Shown here piece by piece: positions 50,506 to 64,000 of a stretch of DNA of 64,000 nucleotides. Location: positions 1-64,000 of the forward strand of contig CDRNVI010000080.1 in assembly GCA_977017575.1 (NCBI GenBank). The letters are read 5' to 3'. The notes under the pieces are model-generated. The model was not told the origin of the DNA. It worked only from the letters and a program-made list of their open reading frames with translations, and made no database searches. A program made the position numbers and the translations under genes. Source of the stretch: Paramoeba atlantica. Taxonomy: Eukaryota > Discosea. Every line of letters begins with the position of its first letter. The stretch's first letter is position 1.

Positions 50506-53500
50506 CGAGGCACCGCACACGCGAATCGCCGCGATTGAAGTCGTGAAGTCACAAAACTTTGATATGCCTTCTTCTGAAAACCGAAAGCTGAGACCACGCG
50601 CAGCACGTAGCGGTGCGCCAAAGTGGATTTATGCACTCGTGAGTGTGCGCTCCGAGTGTTGATGGATTTGCGTTGCGCGATCCGAGACAACGCACACGCG
50701 AATCGCCGCGATTGAAGTCGTGAAGTCACAAAACTTTGATATGCCTTTTTCTGAGAACCGAAAGCTGAGACCACGCGCAGCACGCAGCGGTGCGCCAAAG
50801 TGGATTTATGCACTATTGAGTGCGCGCTCCGAATGTTGATGGATTTGCGTTGCGCGATCCGAGGCACCGCACACGCAAATCGCCGCGATTGAAGTCATGA
50901 AGTCGCAAAACTTTGATATGCCTTTTTCTGAGAACCGAAAGCTGAGACCACGCGCAGCACGCAGCGGTGCGCCAAATAAGATTTATGCACTCGTGAGTGC
51001 GCGCTCGGAATGTTGATGGATTTGCGTTGCGCGATCCGAGACAACGCACTCGCAAATCGCCGCGATTGAAGTCGTGAAGTCGCAAAACTTTGATATGCCT
51101 TTTTCTGAGAACCGAAAGCTGAGACCACGCGCAGCACGCAGCGGTCCGCCAAAGTGGATTTATGCACTCGTGATTGAGCGCTCCGAATGTTTATGGATTT
51201 GCGTTGCGCGATCCGAGGCACCGCACACGCAAATCGCCTCGATTGAAGTCGTGAAGTCACAAAACTTTGATATGCCTTTTTCTGAAAACCAAAAACTGAG
51301 ACCACGCGCAGCAGCAGCGGTGCGCCAAAGTGGATTTATGCACTCGTGATTGCGCGCTCCGAATGTTGATGGATTTGCGTTGCGCGATCCGAGGCACCGC
51401 ACACGCAAATCGCCTCGATTGAAGTCATGAAGTCGCAAAACTTTGATATGCCTTTTTCTGAGAACCGAAAGCTGAGACCACGCGCAGCACGCAGCGGTGC
51501 GCCAAATAAGATTTATGCACTCGTGAGTGCGCGCTCGGAATGTTGATGGATTTGCGTTGCGCGATCCGAGACAACGCACACGCGAATCGCCGCGATTGAA
51601 GTCATGAAGTCACAAAACTTTGATATGCCTTCTTCTGAAAACCGAAAGCTGAGACCACGCGCAGCACGTAGCGGTGCGCCAAAGTGGATTTATGCACTCG
51701 TGAGTGTGCGCTCCGAGTGTTGATGGATTTGCGTTGCGCGATCCGAGACAACGCACACGCGAATCGCCGCGATTGAAGTCGTGAAGTCACAAAACTTTGA
51801 TATGCCTTTTTCTGAGAACCGAAAGCTGAGACCACGCGCAGCACGCAGCGGTGCGCCAAAGTGGATTTATGCACTATTGAGTGCGCGCTCCGAATGTTGA
51901 TGGATTTGCGTTGCGCGATCCGAGGCACCGCACACGCAAATCGCCGCGATTGAAGTCATGAAGTCGCAAAACTTTGATATGCCTTTTTCTGAGAACCGAA
52001 AGCTGAGACCACGCGCAGCACGCAGCGGTGCGCCAAATAAGATTTATGCACTCGTGAGTGCGCGCTCGGAATGTTGATGGATTTGCGTTGCGCGATCCGA
52101 GACAACGCACTCGCGAATCGCCGCGATTGAAGTCGTGAAGTCACAAAATTTTGATATGCCTTTTTCTGAGAACCGAAAGCTGAGACCACGCGCAGCACGC
52201 AGCGGTGCGCCAAAGTGGATTTATGCACTATTGAGTGCGCGCTCCGAATGTTGATGGATTTGCGTTGCGCGATCCGAGGCACCGCACACGCAAATCGCCG
52301 CGATTGAAGTCATGAAGTCGCAAAACTTTGATATGCCTTTTTCTGAGAACCGAAAGCTGAGACCACGCGCAGCACGCAGCGGTGCGCCAAATAAGATTTA
52401 TGCACTCGTGAGTGCGCGCTCGGAATGTTGATGGATTTGCGTTGCGCGATCCGAGACAACGCACTCGCGAATCGCCGCGATTGAAGTCGTGAAGTCACAA
52501 AATTTTGATATGCCTTTTTCTGAAAACCGAAAGCTGAGACCACGCGAAGCACGTAGCGGTGCGCCAAATAAGATTTATGCACTCGTGATTGCGCGCTCCG
52601 AATGTTGATGGATTTGCGTTGCGCGATCCGAGACAACGCACACGCGAATCGCCGCGATTGAAGTCATGAAGTCGCAAAACTTTGATATGCCTTTTTCTGA
52701 GAACCGAAAGCTGAGACCACGCGCAGCACGCAGCGGTGCGCCAAATAAGATTTATGCACTCGTGAGTGCGCGCTCGGAATGTTGATGGATTTGCGTTGCG
52801 CGATCCGAGACAACGCACACGCGAATCGCCGCGATTGAAGTCATGAAGTCGCAAAACTTTGATATGCCTTTTTCTGAGAACCGAAAGCTGAGACCACGCG
52901 CAGCACGCAGCGGTCCGCCAAAGTGGATTTATGCACTCGTGAGTGTGCGCTCCGAATGTTGATGGATTTGCGTTGCGCGATCCGAGGCACCGCACACGCG
53001 AATCGCCGCGATTGAAGTCGTGAAGTCACAAAACTTTGATATGCCTTCTTCTGAAAACCGAAAGCTGAGACCACGCGCAGCACGTAGCGGTGCGCCAAAG
53101 TGGATTTATGCACTCGTGAGTGTGCGCTCCGAGTGTTGATGGATTTGCGTTGCGCGATCCGAGACAACGCACACGCGAATCGCCGCGATTGAAGTCGTGA
53201 AGTCACAAAACTTTGATATGCCTTTTTCTGAGAACCGAAAGCTGAGACCACGCGCAGCACGCAGCGGTGCGCCAAAGTGGATTTATGCACTATTGAGTGC
53301 GCGCTCCGAATGTTGATGGATTTGCGTTGCGCGATCCGAGGCACCGCACACGCAAATCGCCGCGATTGAAGTCATGAAGTCGCAAAACTTTGATATGCCT
53401 TTTTCTGAGAACCGAAAGCTGAGACCACGCGCAGCACGCAGCGGTGCGCCAAATAAGATTTATGCACTCGTGAGTGCGCGCTCGGAATGTTGATGGATTT

Positions 53501-53880
53501 GCGTTGCGCGATCCGAGACAACGCACTCGCAAATCGCCGCGATTGAAGTCGTGAAGTCACAAAATTTTGATATGCCTTTTTCTGAAAACCGAAAGCTGAG
53601 ACCACGCGAAGCACGTAGCGGTGCGCCAAATAAGATTTATGCACTCGTGATTGCGCGCTCCGAATGTTGATGGATTTGCGTTGCGCGATCCGAGACAACG
53701 CACACGCGAATCGCCGCGATTGAAGTCATGAAGTCGCAAAACTTTGATATGCCTTTTTCTGAGAACCGAAAGCTGAGACCACGCGCAGCACGCAGCGGTC
53801 CGCCAAAGTGGATTTATGCACTCGTGAGTGTGCGCTCCGAATGTTGATGGATTTGCGTTGCGCGATCCGAGGCACCGCAC
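50506..53880. repeat. 177-bp satellite array, about 19 monomers (unit 1)
   Basis: It resumes in the monomer at the exact base where 43428 left off, after the 13-bp duplication. One 176-bp variant monomer lies near 51310. It ends at 53880 at the same monomer position as 43428, which shows that the next composite insertion is a duplicate and not a second independent insertion. Confidence 0.95.
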
Positions 53881-55515
53881 AACAACAACAACAACAACAA
53901 ATACACTGAGTCCTTTTTAGTGGACCAGTTAGGGGCTCTCGAGTAGGTACTTATAGTGTCGATACATCTCGACTTCTTCGTATGACACACTGGACTTCAC
54001 AAAGCAGAAAGAATATACAAAATAGTAAAACACTTAAACTTTTGTGTGTACCTGTTGTGTAACTTGTTGTGTGTACCTGTACCTTGTTGCTTGTTGTTGT
54101 TGATCTTTTCAGTCAATTTCCCCCATGCACCCCTTCACCCCTGGGGAAATTAAGTCCCCCTTCCGCCTCCCACTTCACCCCTAGCGCCGCCCCCTTCGCC
54201 GTCCCCTCCACCCTGCTCCGTCGCCCCCCCGCGACCTGTTTCGCCCCCCCTCTTGGGGAGGGAGCTTGAGCTACCCCATGCGCCGCCGCCGCCGCGCTCC
54301 CCGCCGCGCTCCCGCCGCGCCACCATTTCCGCCCCGTTTTCGCCGCCTTCTTTCGTCACCGCTTCGCCGGCCCTTTCTCCGTCCCCCCAGTCGCCATTCC
54401 CCTCCCCGGCCCATTGTGTGGAGCTACCCGGTGTCAGCAAAACAAGGCGCCAAGAAACTAGGGTAGTCTCCATATGCAAAAATTTAAATTGTGAAGGGCA
54501 CTGGTCGAGCTCCACTGTGAGCCCCGCTGGTGAGAGAGCCTCGCAAGCTCCACACACCCTAGCGTGAGTCATCCCTGGTGGTGGAACAGAATATAACGAC
54601 TGTTCCACTACTTCTTTGCCCCAGGATGCGAATCCATCGGGCATTGAAGTCACGGATGACAAGTCAGACCATGCAACCTGACAGGTATTGCTTGTCTATC
54701 TGCGAGTGCGGCATCCCACTGGGAAAGTCTGCGCGCGACTGACAGCGTACCACCCACGGAGTACGGTAATACCCGGTGCCGTTTCACACGAGCACTAAAT
54801 AACTAGGGTGTACTCTGAACCCATAGCCAGTCATGGCCAAACGGGTTAAACAACAACAACAACAACAACTTAAACTTTTCAATAAATCCGACGTGGCGGA
54901 ACGTACGTCGGGTTCATCAAAATATGCTCAACCAGGATTAAATGCTCAACCAGGATCAAATGCTCAACCAGGATTAAATGCTCAACCAGGATCAAATGCT
55001 CAACCAGGATTAAATGCTCAACCAGGATTAAATACTCAACCAGGATCAAATGCTCAACCAGGATTAAATGCTCAACCAGGATCAAATGCTCAAGCCAGGA
55101 TGAAAACCTCGACCAGGATTATATATGCTCAACCAGTAATAATTAGGATTCCGGAACAACAAAATTGTACACATGCAGGTTTTTTTTTTTTTTTTTGCAA
55201 TTAATGAGGGGGGAGAAGTATGAATCGCGGCATTGCCTCTATATTTTAACCCAGTAGACGAACCAAGTAGGTCCATTGGGGGGTATACGAGTTGAAAACA
55301 AGCAATCAAATTAGCAATTTTATCTCAGTTTTTTTTTTTTTTTTTTTGGTGAGCCCAAAACTAGCAAATGTAAAGCATGTATGAAAAGCATGTATAGCCC
55401 AACCAAAACTAGCAAATGTAAAGCATGTATAAAAGCATGTAAAGCCCAACCAAACCGAGCAAACCCAAACCAAGCAAACCCGAAACGAGGGTTTTTTTTT
55501 TTTTTTTTTTTTTTT

Positions 55516-56496
55516 GCCGCAATCTGACTTCCTAATATCCACCTCGAAAACACCAGCAACTACGTTAACCCATACCTATTCCGATATACGCTCATGATGC
55601 GCTTAGGAATTGGCTTGCCTAAGGCACCGGCCAAAGTAACATGCCCCGGCTGTTCTAATCAAGAATCACCCTCCACCATTATTCCCCACGTTGCTGGATG
55701 CTCCCGATGCTCCGGGATGAACTCCACACGCAAACATTCACATATCGTCCGGTATCTCTCAGAGTTGTGCTCAAAAGCAGGCCTTCCTAGCGTGATCGAA
55801 CCCCGCATCTACTCCTCGTATCATTGCACTAAATGTAAGTGCACTATCTCAGCAGATGTCGCCGCGCAACATCCTTGCAAAGCACGCCGTATTCGTTCAG
55901 GTCCAGATCTGGCCATCATGTGGCCTCACATGGGTGAGGTACTCTACGACTTCACAATAGTACATACGTGCTGCTCAAGCTACGCAAAACACACCAGCTC
56001 TGCCCTTATGCAGCAGGTCTCCGACAGAAAATATAAGAAATACGTTACTGAGAAGGGTGTCGATAGCGATTCGTTTAAGTGTCTGGCTGCAACAGATTGC
56101 GGCCTTCTACATGACGATACTAAGGCGTTGCTGAAGGCTCTCTCACAAAGAGCGAAACTTAAATATGAAAGCGTGCGCAATGCTTTCCAGCTCGAAATCG
56201 AAAAAATGTCAGCGTACACGGTAGTGTCGCAGCTCCGAGACTACATTCCAGCAGAGAAGTGGATGAGTGAATTGCGCCTATAAGATATATTTAAAGTCTC
56301 TTTAAAGTAAAATTTGTAATCTAAATTTACGGGTATTTGAGAAAACCCAAATTCTTAACATATGACGGCAGCTCGTACACGTTCGACTATATGAAGATAT
56401 TGTTATATAAAACCGAAAGACCATAACATTCCCTTTTCAATAGTAGCCTGAGATCACCAACTCAGGGAAATTCTAATAGAATAAAAAAAAAAAAAA
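55516..56496 (+). mobile_element. LINE A 3' copy (unit 2)
   Basis: Duplicate of 45065-46046 with a 14-base A tail; the coding end (stop at 56283) is identical at protein level. Confidence 0.85.
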
Positions 56497-56938
56497 TACC
56501 TTCAATTTACGTTAGATTATTGAGGAGTTGGTGGTTTCATTTCCTGGAACGCTTATTTTCAGGAGTGTTATATCAAGACCTTTGTTTTTTTTTTGAAAAC
56601 TGCTACCGATTTAATGTCACTAACAAATATTGTTAATTGATTTTATTTTGAATTGGGGGGGGATCGCAGTCGGATAAGACGTTCGCATAAATAGTATATT
56701 GTCGGAAGACAGCTTCAGTATAGTCTGAAAATCAAGAAGACATTCAATTCTCTCACTGTAGATTCCTTTTTTATTTGCGGGTTTCGACCAAATTTGGGTG
56801 TAAAATGAGATTTTTCATTGAAATCTTGCCCGATGCCACGTTTGTTAGCTCGTTGTGAAAGCACGTCATCTCGATTTGGACGTTTTCCTATTGTGCTACA
56901 TGGATATTTCACTTTATCAGCTTTCTTAGGTTCCTTTA

Positions 56939-57341
56939 TAATAGTCCACGTTTTGAAATTTAGCCGAGGGGCTGTTATGTATTTGCCTGCTGGCCCTTAG
57001 GGGCACATAGTTTCTTCGAATTATGATTTGTATTCCGAATTTTACATGGGCTGGGTATTTACTATTATCTTATATATCCTTGTTAGGTTGTTATTTTTTT
57101 TAGGGCAGGTTGGCCGAGGGTTCCGGTGGGGGGGAATCCCGTTAACAACGTGACACATGATTATTTGTTTTATGCAGGCTTTCTTTTGAACTATGTTTGT
57201 GCATGTGAATTCTATCTATATATCGTATTATGTGTTCTTTGATTTTGGGACGATTTGGAAGTGTGATTATATTAGTCATAGGTATTTGCTTATATTTGTT
57301 TGTTACTTATACGTTTCATGGAGCCCCCTCGGCGTGGATTT
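56939..57341 (+). mobile_element. SIRE-like short element (unit 2)
   Basis: Duplicate of 46489-46891, including the altered CCCTTAGGGGC loop. Confidence 0.8.
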
Positions 57342-57342
57342 C

Positions 57343-60300
57343 GGAGCACTAATGTACATCTTTGACTGTTTGCTCTTCCTACCTTGGATTTACTCATATT
57401 ACTTACTTCTTGAGTTGGATTTCTTTTCCTAGCAATTTTATTGTTCTTAGATTTCGGTATGTTTTGTCTGAAACAGAAGGATGATAATGAAACGTCTTGT
57501 CTTTCAGCTGCTTGCTTTGCAAGCCAATCAGCCATTTCGTTGTACTGGTTGCCGCAATGAGCTTTAACTTTAACAACGTATATAGAATTCGTTTCTTCAA
57601 TCTTACGGAGCTTTGCATCGATAACACGAAGGAGGGAAGGGTTTTCAGCATTTTGGTATCCCGTTAATCTAAACTGGTGTCTTAACTTATGAACAAAATC
57701 CCAGACATAAGCAGAATCAGTATGAATAACAACAGTGCGCGTTAAGCCAGATGCCTGATCAAGTCCTTCACAAAGGGCATACATCTCTGAGTTGGAAGAG
57801 GTTCGTTCTATCTCCTCCGGAAGCCTTAAACCTAAATTTGTAGTTGGAAGCTGATGCCCCAGTGCTAATATGCCGCACCCGCATTGCATTTTCCCTTGTT
57901 TTCTTATGAGACAACCGTCAGTATACAGGTGAACTTCGTTGCGATTCAATGGGAAAACATTGGGTCCTTCCTCAAGAAATTGAAGGTTCTCGTATGTTGT
58001 ATCCTTAGAGGTTCTCTTATACTCATTCATCCATTTCGTTGATCCGAATGTTGTTACACCGTGATTGGGTTCAAGACGTTTACGAAGTTGCCCGATAAGT
58101 GACGACCAATGACTTCTATCTTGGGCTTGTACGAATACCTCGCTTACGAGAAGATTCAAGTCCCTTGCGCATTGTTCAATAGTAGTGGGGAATTTGCTTT
58201 CCTCATTATGTCTCCACATAGAAGCATGTGTATAGAGACATGAATGACGAACCAGATGACCAACCAATTGTGCTCTCTTAATTCTCGATGTCGTGCTGAC
58301 TCTGTCGTCACCTTGGTATAGAGAATACAAACGTGTGCCCTTCTTGCCATCCCATGAACTTACCCCACAAACCCATCTTCTCATTCGATGAACCTGTGTA
58401 TCTAAATGCTTGGTTTCTTTATCCGTGAGTGTCCAAGTTCCAGCACTATAGACCAACACAGGCATTACCAATGTTTTGAAAACTATTAGCTTTGAACTTA
58501 TGGGCAGTGGGGAGTTCCAGATTCCTTGCAGCTTGTTCATTGCATACCATGCTGCCCTTACACGTTCTAGAGCAGGTTTACCTCTTTTGCCCTCTTCGTA
58601 AACATTTCCTAGATACCGGTATTGTTTTACTCGTGGAATTTCGCCAATGCTTGTTACAATTAAAGGGCCATTCGAATCAGGAACTCGCCCAAATGTCATC
58701 CATGCTGTTTTTGATGGTCCCACAGAAACTCTAAGGTTAGCTTTCCCGGCACAAGAAACCAAGCTTTCAATCATTTTCGAGAGTTCTTGTTTTGACTCTG
58801 CAAAAAGGGCAATGTCGTCGGCATAATTGGTATCCGATACACGAATGCGTTCTTTGCCTCGACTTCTGGTTCCCCGGCTTTGTGTAATCAATCCAAATTG
58901 TTTGTTATCTATTGCTGCACACAAAATACGGTCCAGCACCATGACAAAAATCGTGGGGGCAAGTACGTCGCCTTGAAGTGTACCATTTCGAACTCGAAAG
59001 CTTTCTGTATCCCCGTATGGGGTGCGCACAAAAGATTTTAAGTCACAATATAATGCCAAAATTAGCTTTTTGAGGTTCTCAGGTATGTGAAATGCTGATA
59101 AGGCTGCTCGAATAGCGCTGTGTGATACGGAAGGAAAGGCTTGTTTGAAATCTACAAAACCAACGGCCACACCTCCGGATCCTCGAGATGCCTTTTGAGT
59201 TATCTCTTGAAAAATTGCTTGGGCACCTGAGGTTGAGTGATTCGGCCGAAAGCCAAACTGGTTGGGTCGTAGCATTTCTTCTAATGCAGGTTGAATTCTT
59301 TCCAAGGCCATGCGATTCATAACCTTTACAATATGATTGACTAAGCAAATAGGTCTCCACTGTAACAAATCGTTGGTGTTTCCCTTTTTAGGCACTGGCA
59401 CTTGCAGAACAGTCCTCCACGTATCATCTGTAATTCCCGTTTCCTGGATCTCATTGATAATGTTTAGAAGTGTAGTGGACAGTTCTGCATCTTTCGATAG
59501 GGCCTTGTAGGCTTCAACTGGTATGTCGTCACTTCCTGCTGCTTTTCCATTATGCATGTTTGACAAAGCTCCATACAATTCTTCAATGGTGAAAGGATCA
59601 TCGTTTATAGGAACAGTGGGTTTCAATGCATCGATAAACTTCACTACTTCATCCTCCTCGGTGGAAGAATGCCCAATTTTACTGAAATGGTCATAAATTT
59701 TTTCGAGACATTGTCGCTCATTATTTCCGAAGAATCCTATCTTAGCTCTATTGTCTCCGATTATTTTCCGAATTTTTCGAAATGCTGCTCCAGATCTCTT
59801 GCGCAGGTCATCAGCAGGATTGGCACACTCTGTTTCAATAACTTCTTCAATTTGCGCCGTATGCTCAATGGAGGCTTTTTCAAATAAATTCCGATTTCTC
59901 GAGAGTTTGACAACTTTTTCAAGATCATTTTCGTTATCACTGTATTCCTCCGGTCTTACTTTAGAAATATCACGCTTCTGTTCTTCGTTTAACGTCAGGT
60001 TTTTACACATCTTTGGTAAACTTTTGGATGATGTCTTGATTGCTGACTCCATTCGTTTCCATATTGAGACAGTCATGTTGCCGTCTCGTTGTCGCTTCTG
60101 TGGAGCATGGAGCACTTCTTTTATGCTTTTGATGAAAACATCTTGAGTCTTTTCATCCCTCAGTGAACCCCAATACGGTCTCGGTGGGGTCGGAAGTGAT
60201 GCACGCTTCCATTTTATTCGAAAACCAACCCAGTTAAGGCAGTGTGGAGTTGGAATGGGTGGCAACAGTACTCTATTTTCACCCATGGAAGAAGCAAATC

Positions 60301-60955
60301 GCGTGTTGACAACGATGTGGTCCAATTGCTTTTTTGCTCCATTTGGAAATGTGTACGTCCACTGCCGTTTAGGCCAACAGCACATGTGTGCTGAACGTGC
60401 TTCGAGTGTGCTAAGAAAGAGTTTAAAAGATTTCGTTCGATCAGTGTGCTCGGTTCCGCGAAAAGGCTTCTGCAGCGGGGAATTAAAGTCTCCACAAATG
60501 ATTTTAAGGCCATGGTTACTTTTTTGCCACGAGTCAAATAAATTGGCGTTAAATTCATCCTGCTTGTCTTTATCCGATGCTGCAGTTGGGGAATATATAT
60601 TAAAAATGCACGTTTGCAATTTACCAATTTTCAAACTACCAGATATAATTCTGTCACTAACTTTTTCGACTGTAAGCGGCATTTTGCTCAGGAACGCCAT
60701 ACCATTGTATCCTTTGGAAGCGCTCATCAAATAAATATGAATGTTTTCCCCCGCAATGTGCACACAGTGTCGTAAAATATCTTGCCCACCATTAAAAGTC
60801 AATCGCGTCTCCTGCAATGCAACAACGGAAATATTATAGTAGTTCATCATAAGTACAATTTGCGATATACGAAACGATTTACGTAAAGCCCAATGTGTCG
60901 CATGCCGAAGCTTCAATGTATCAACATTCAAAGTACCTACTCGAAAGCCCCCTCT
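57343..60955 (-). pseudogene. LINE C copy 2 polyprotein (unit 2)
   Basis: Identical at protein level to 46893-50505 (AP endonuclease, RT, RNase H). It arose by duplication of the locus, not by retrotransposition, because flanks and nested insertions are copied too. Confidence 0.85.
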
Positions 60956-63900
60956 CGAGGCACCGCACACGCGAATCGCCGCGATTGAAGTCGTGAAGTC
61001 ACAAAACTTTGATATGCCTTCTTCTGAAAACCGAAAGCTGAGACCACGCGCAGCACGTAGCGGTGCGCCAAAGTGGATTTATGCACTCGTGAGTGTGCGC
61101 TCCGAGTGTTGATGGATTTGCGTTGCGCGATCCGAGACAACGCACACGCGAATCGCCGCGATTGAAGTCGTGAAGTCACAAAACTTTGATATGCCTTTTT
61201 CTGAGAACCGAAAGCTGAGACCACGCGCAGCACGCAGCGGTGCGCCAAAGTGGATTTATGCACTATTGAGTGCGCGCTCCGAATGTTGATGGATTTGCGT
61301 TGCGCGATCCGAGGCACCGCACACGCAAATCGCCGCGATTGAAGTCATGAAGTCGCAAAACTTTGATATGCCTTTTTCTGAGAACCGAAAGCTGAGACCA
61401 CGCGCAGCACGCAGCGGTGCGCCAAATAAGATTTATGCACTCGTGAGTGCGCGCTCGGAATGTTGATGGATTTGCGTTGCGCGATCCGAGACAACGCACT
61501 CGCAAATCGCCGCGATTGAAGTCGTGAAGTCGCAAAACTTTGATATGCCTTTTTCTGAGAACCGAAAGCTGAGACCACGCGCAGCACGCAGCGGTCCGCC
61601 AAAGTGGATTTATGCACTCGTGATTGAGCGCTCCGAATGTTTATGGATTTGCGTTGCGCGATCCGAGGCACCGCACACGCAAATCGCCTCGATTGAAGTC
61701 GTGAAGTCACAAAACTTTGATATGCCTTTTTCTGAAAACCAAAAACTGAGACCACGCGCAGCAGCAGCGGTGCGCCAAAGTGGATTTATGCACTCGTGAT
61801 TGCGCGCTCCGAATGTTGATGGATTTGCGTTGCGCGATCCGAGGCACCGCACACGCAAATCGCCTCGATTGAAGTCATGAAGTCGCAAAACTTTGATATG
61901 CCTTTTTCTGAAAACCAAAAACTGAGACCACGCGCAGCAGCAGCGGTGCGCCAAAGTGGATTTATGCACTCGTGATTGCGCGCTCCGAATGTTGATGGAT
62001 TTGCGTTGCGCGATCCGAGACAACGCACACGCGAATCGCCGCGATTGAAGTCATGAAGTCACAAAACTTTGATATGCCTTCTTCTGAAAACCGAAAGCTG
62101 AGACCACGCGCAGCACGTAGCGGTGCGCCAAAGTGGATTTATGCACTCGTGAGTGTGCGCTCCGAGTGTTGATGGATTTGCGTTGCGCGATCCGAGACAA
62201 CGCACACGCGAATCGCCGCGATTGAAGTCGTGAAGTCACAAAACTTTGATATGCCTTTTTCTGAGAACCGAAAGCTGAGACCACGCGCAGCACGCAGCGG
62301 TGCGCCAAAGTGGATTTATGCACTCGTGATTGCGCGCTCCGAATGTTGATGGATTTGCGTTGCGCGATCCGAGGCACCGCACACGCAAATCGCCGCGATT
62401 GAAGTCATGAAGTCGCAAAACTTTGATATGCCTTTTTCTGAGAACCGAAAGCTGAGACCACGCGCAGCACGCAGCGGTGCGCCAAATAAGATTTATGCAC
62501 TCGTGAGTGCGCGCTCGGAATGTTGATGGATTTGCGTTGCGCGATCCGAGACAACGCACTCGCGAATCGCCGCGATTGAAGTCGTGAAGTCACAAAATTT
62601 TGATATGCCTTTTTCTGAGAACCGAAAGCTGAGACCACGCGCAGCACGCAGCGGTGCGCCAAAGTGGATTTATGCACTATTGAGTGCGCGCTCCGAATGT
62701 TGATGGATTTGCGTTGCGCGATCCGAGGCACCGCACACGCAAATCGCCGCGATTGAAGTCATGAAGTCGCAAAACTTTGATATGCCTTTTTCTGAGAACC
62801 GAAAGCTGAGACCACGCGCAGCACGCAGCGGTGCGCCAAATAAGATTTATGCACTCGTGAGTGCGCGCTCGGAATGTTGATGGATTTGCGTTGCGCGATC
62901 CGAGACAACGCACTCGCGAATCGCCGCGATTGAAGTCGTGAAGTCACAAAATTTTGATATGCCTTTTTCTGAAAACCGAAAGCTGAGACCACGCGAAGCA
63001 CGTAGCGGTGCGCCAAATAAGATTTATGCACTCGTGATTGCGCGCTCCGAATGTTGATGGATTTGCGTTGCGCGATCCGAGACAACGCACACGCGAATCG
63101 CCGCGATTGAAGTCATGAAGTCGCAAAACTTTGATATGCCTTTTTCTGAGAACCGAAAGCTGAGACCACGCGCAGCACGCAGCGGTGCGCCAAATAAGAT
63201 TTATGCACTCGTGAGTGCGCGCTCGGAATGTTGATGGATTTGCGTTGCGCGATCCGAGACAACGCACACGCGAATCGCCGCGATTGAAGTCATGAAGTCG
63301 CAAAACTTTGATATGCCTTTTTCTGAGAACCGAAAGCTGAGACCACGCGCAGCACGCAGCGGTCCGCCAAAGTGGATTTATGCACTCGTGAGTGTGCGCT
63401 CCGAATGTTGATGGATTTGCGTTGCGCGATCCGAGGCACCGCACACGCGAATCGCCGCGATTGAAGTCGTGAAGTCACAAAACTTTGATATGCCTTCTTC
63501 TGAAAACCGAAAGCTGAGACCACGCGCAGCACGTAGCGGTGCGCCAAAGTGGATTTATGCACTCGTGAGTGTGCGCTCCGAGTGTTGATGGATTTGCGTT
63601 GCGCGATCCGAGACAACGCACACGCGAATCGCCGCGATTGAAGTCGTGAAGTCACAAAACTTTGATATGCCTTTTTCTGAGAACCGAAAGCTGAGACCAC
63701 GCGCAGCACGCAGCGGTGCGCCAAAGTGGATTTATGCACTATTGAGTGCGCGCTCCGAATGTTGATGGATTTGCGTTGCGCGATCCGAGGCACCGCACAC
63801 GCAAATCGCCGCGATTGAAGTCATGAAGTCGCAAAACTTTGATATGCCTTTTTCTGAGAACCGAAAGCTGAGACCACGCGCAGCACGCAGCGGTGCGCCA

Positions 63901-64000
63901 AATAAGATTTATGCACTCGTGAGTGCGCGCTCGGAATGTTGATGGATTTGCGTTGCGCGATCCGAGACAACGCACTCGCAAATCGCCGCGATTGAAGTCG
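60956..64000. repeat. 177-bp satellite array, at least 17 monomers (unit 2)
   Basis: It continues to the window edge. Compared with unit 1, the monomer at 61862-62037 has switched to the 176-bp type of its neighbour, and 62310-62340 carries GATTGCGCG instead of TTGAGTGCG. Both are patchy changes typical of gene conversion or unequal exchange. Confidence 0.95.

Larger units (their letters stand above)
43429..53880. repeat. 10.45-kb macro-repeat unit 1 (composite insertion plus satellite)
   Basis: Unit 1 comprises the insertion 43429-50505 plus satellite 50506-53880; the next unit starts at 53881. As far as I can read, the 7.08-kb insertion differs between units only in two homopolymers (18 versus 17 T at 44728/55180; 15 versus 14 A at 46032/56483). 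The satellite parts differ more, for example at 51412/61862. Confidence 0.9.
53881..60955 (-). mobile_element. LINE C copy 2 composite insertion, duplicated (unit 2)
   Basis: A near-perfect copy of 43429-50505, shifted by 10,450-10,452 bases, with the same 13-bp flanks (53868-53880 and 60956-60968). Parts in order: unassigned GC-rich segment 53881-54832, minisatellite frame 54833-55179, LINE B tail 55180-55327, A-tailed fragments 55328-55515, LINE A copy 55516-56496, 56497-56938, SIRE-like element, LINE C. Confidence 0.9.

Noticed and set aside
54266-54466. Arg/Pro-rich small protein genes in the second macro unit
   Set aside because: They are exact duplicates of composition-driven frames in unit 1 with no independent support.

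Overview
This window is repeat-dense DNA from a eukaryote, most probably a euglenozoan protist (kinetoplastid or diplonemid). The main clue is a 38-base sequence found four times on the minus strand (9902-9939, 18838-18871, 28491-28526, 37317-37354) with the core ACAGTTTCTGTAC. It looks like the 39-nt kinetoplastid/diplonemid spliced leader (SL), and it sits at the 5' ends of retrocopied mRNAs. A second clue is a ~420-bp repeat whose first half is also the leader of a tyrosine-recombinase retroelement, the relationship known for SIRE and VIPER in Trypanosoma cruzi. I found no convincing host gene, tRNA, rRNA or SL RNA gene.

Layout. 1-2468 is a 10-bp pyrimidine microsatellite. 2469-4786 is a fossil VIPER/DIRS-like element. 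5100-12045 holds two LINEs with restriction-like endonuclease domains (family A); the second is cut by a 1.3-kb foldback DNA transposon and by a SIRE-like element. 12862-14403 holds a scrap of 177-bp satellite and SIRE-like copies. 14404-28526 holds two full-length family B LINEs (zinc fingers, RT, restriction-like endonuclease). One is apparently intact, and the other is split by an apparently intact family C LINE (AP endonuclease, RT, RNase H). 28615-31794 is a second VIPER-like element. 31795-34310 is a chain of five poly(A)-ended retrocopies in one orientation. 34311-37532 holds gag-like duplicates and SIRE/leader pieces.

From 37533 to the end is 177-bp satellite, interrupted by a 7.08-kb composite insertion (43429-50505) that recurs almost identically at 53881-60955. 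A satellite-plus-insertion unit of about 10.45 kb is thus tandemly repeated. The setting suggests a centromeric or other heterochromatic region.

How the parts interact: three autonomous retroelement classes (LINE A and B, LINE C, VIPER-like) insert into one another and into the satellite. Their mRNAs appear to be trans-spliced before reverse transcription, since the SL survives at 5' ends. A weakly conserved N-terminal domain seems to be shared by LINE A, LINE C and both gag-like proteins; this is the most novel protein-level signal here.
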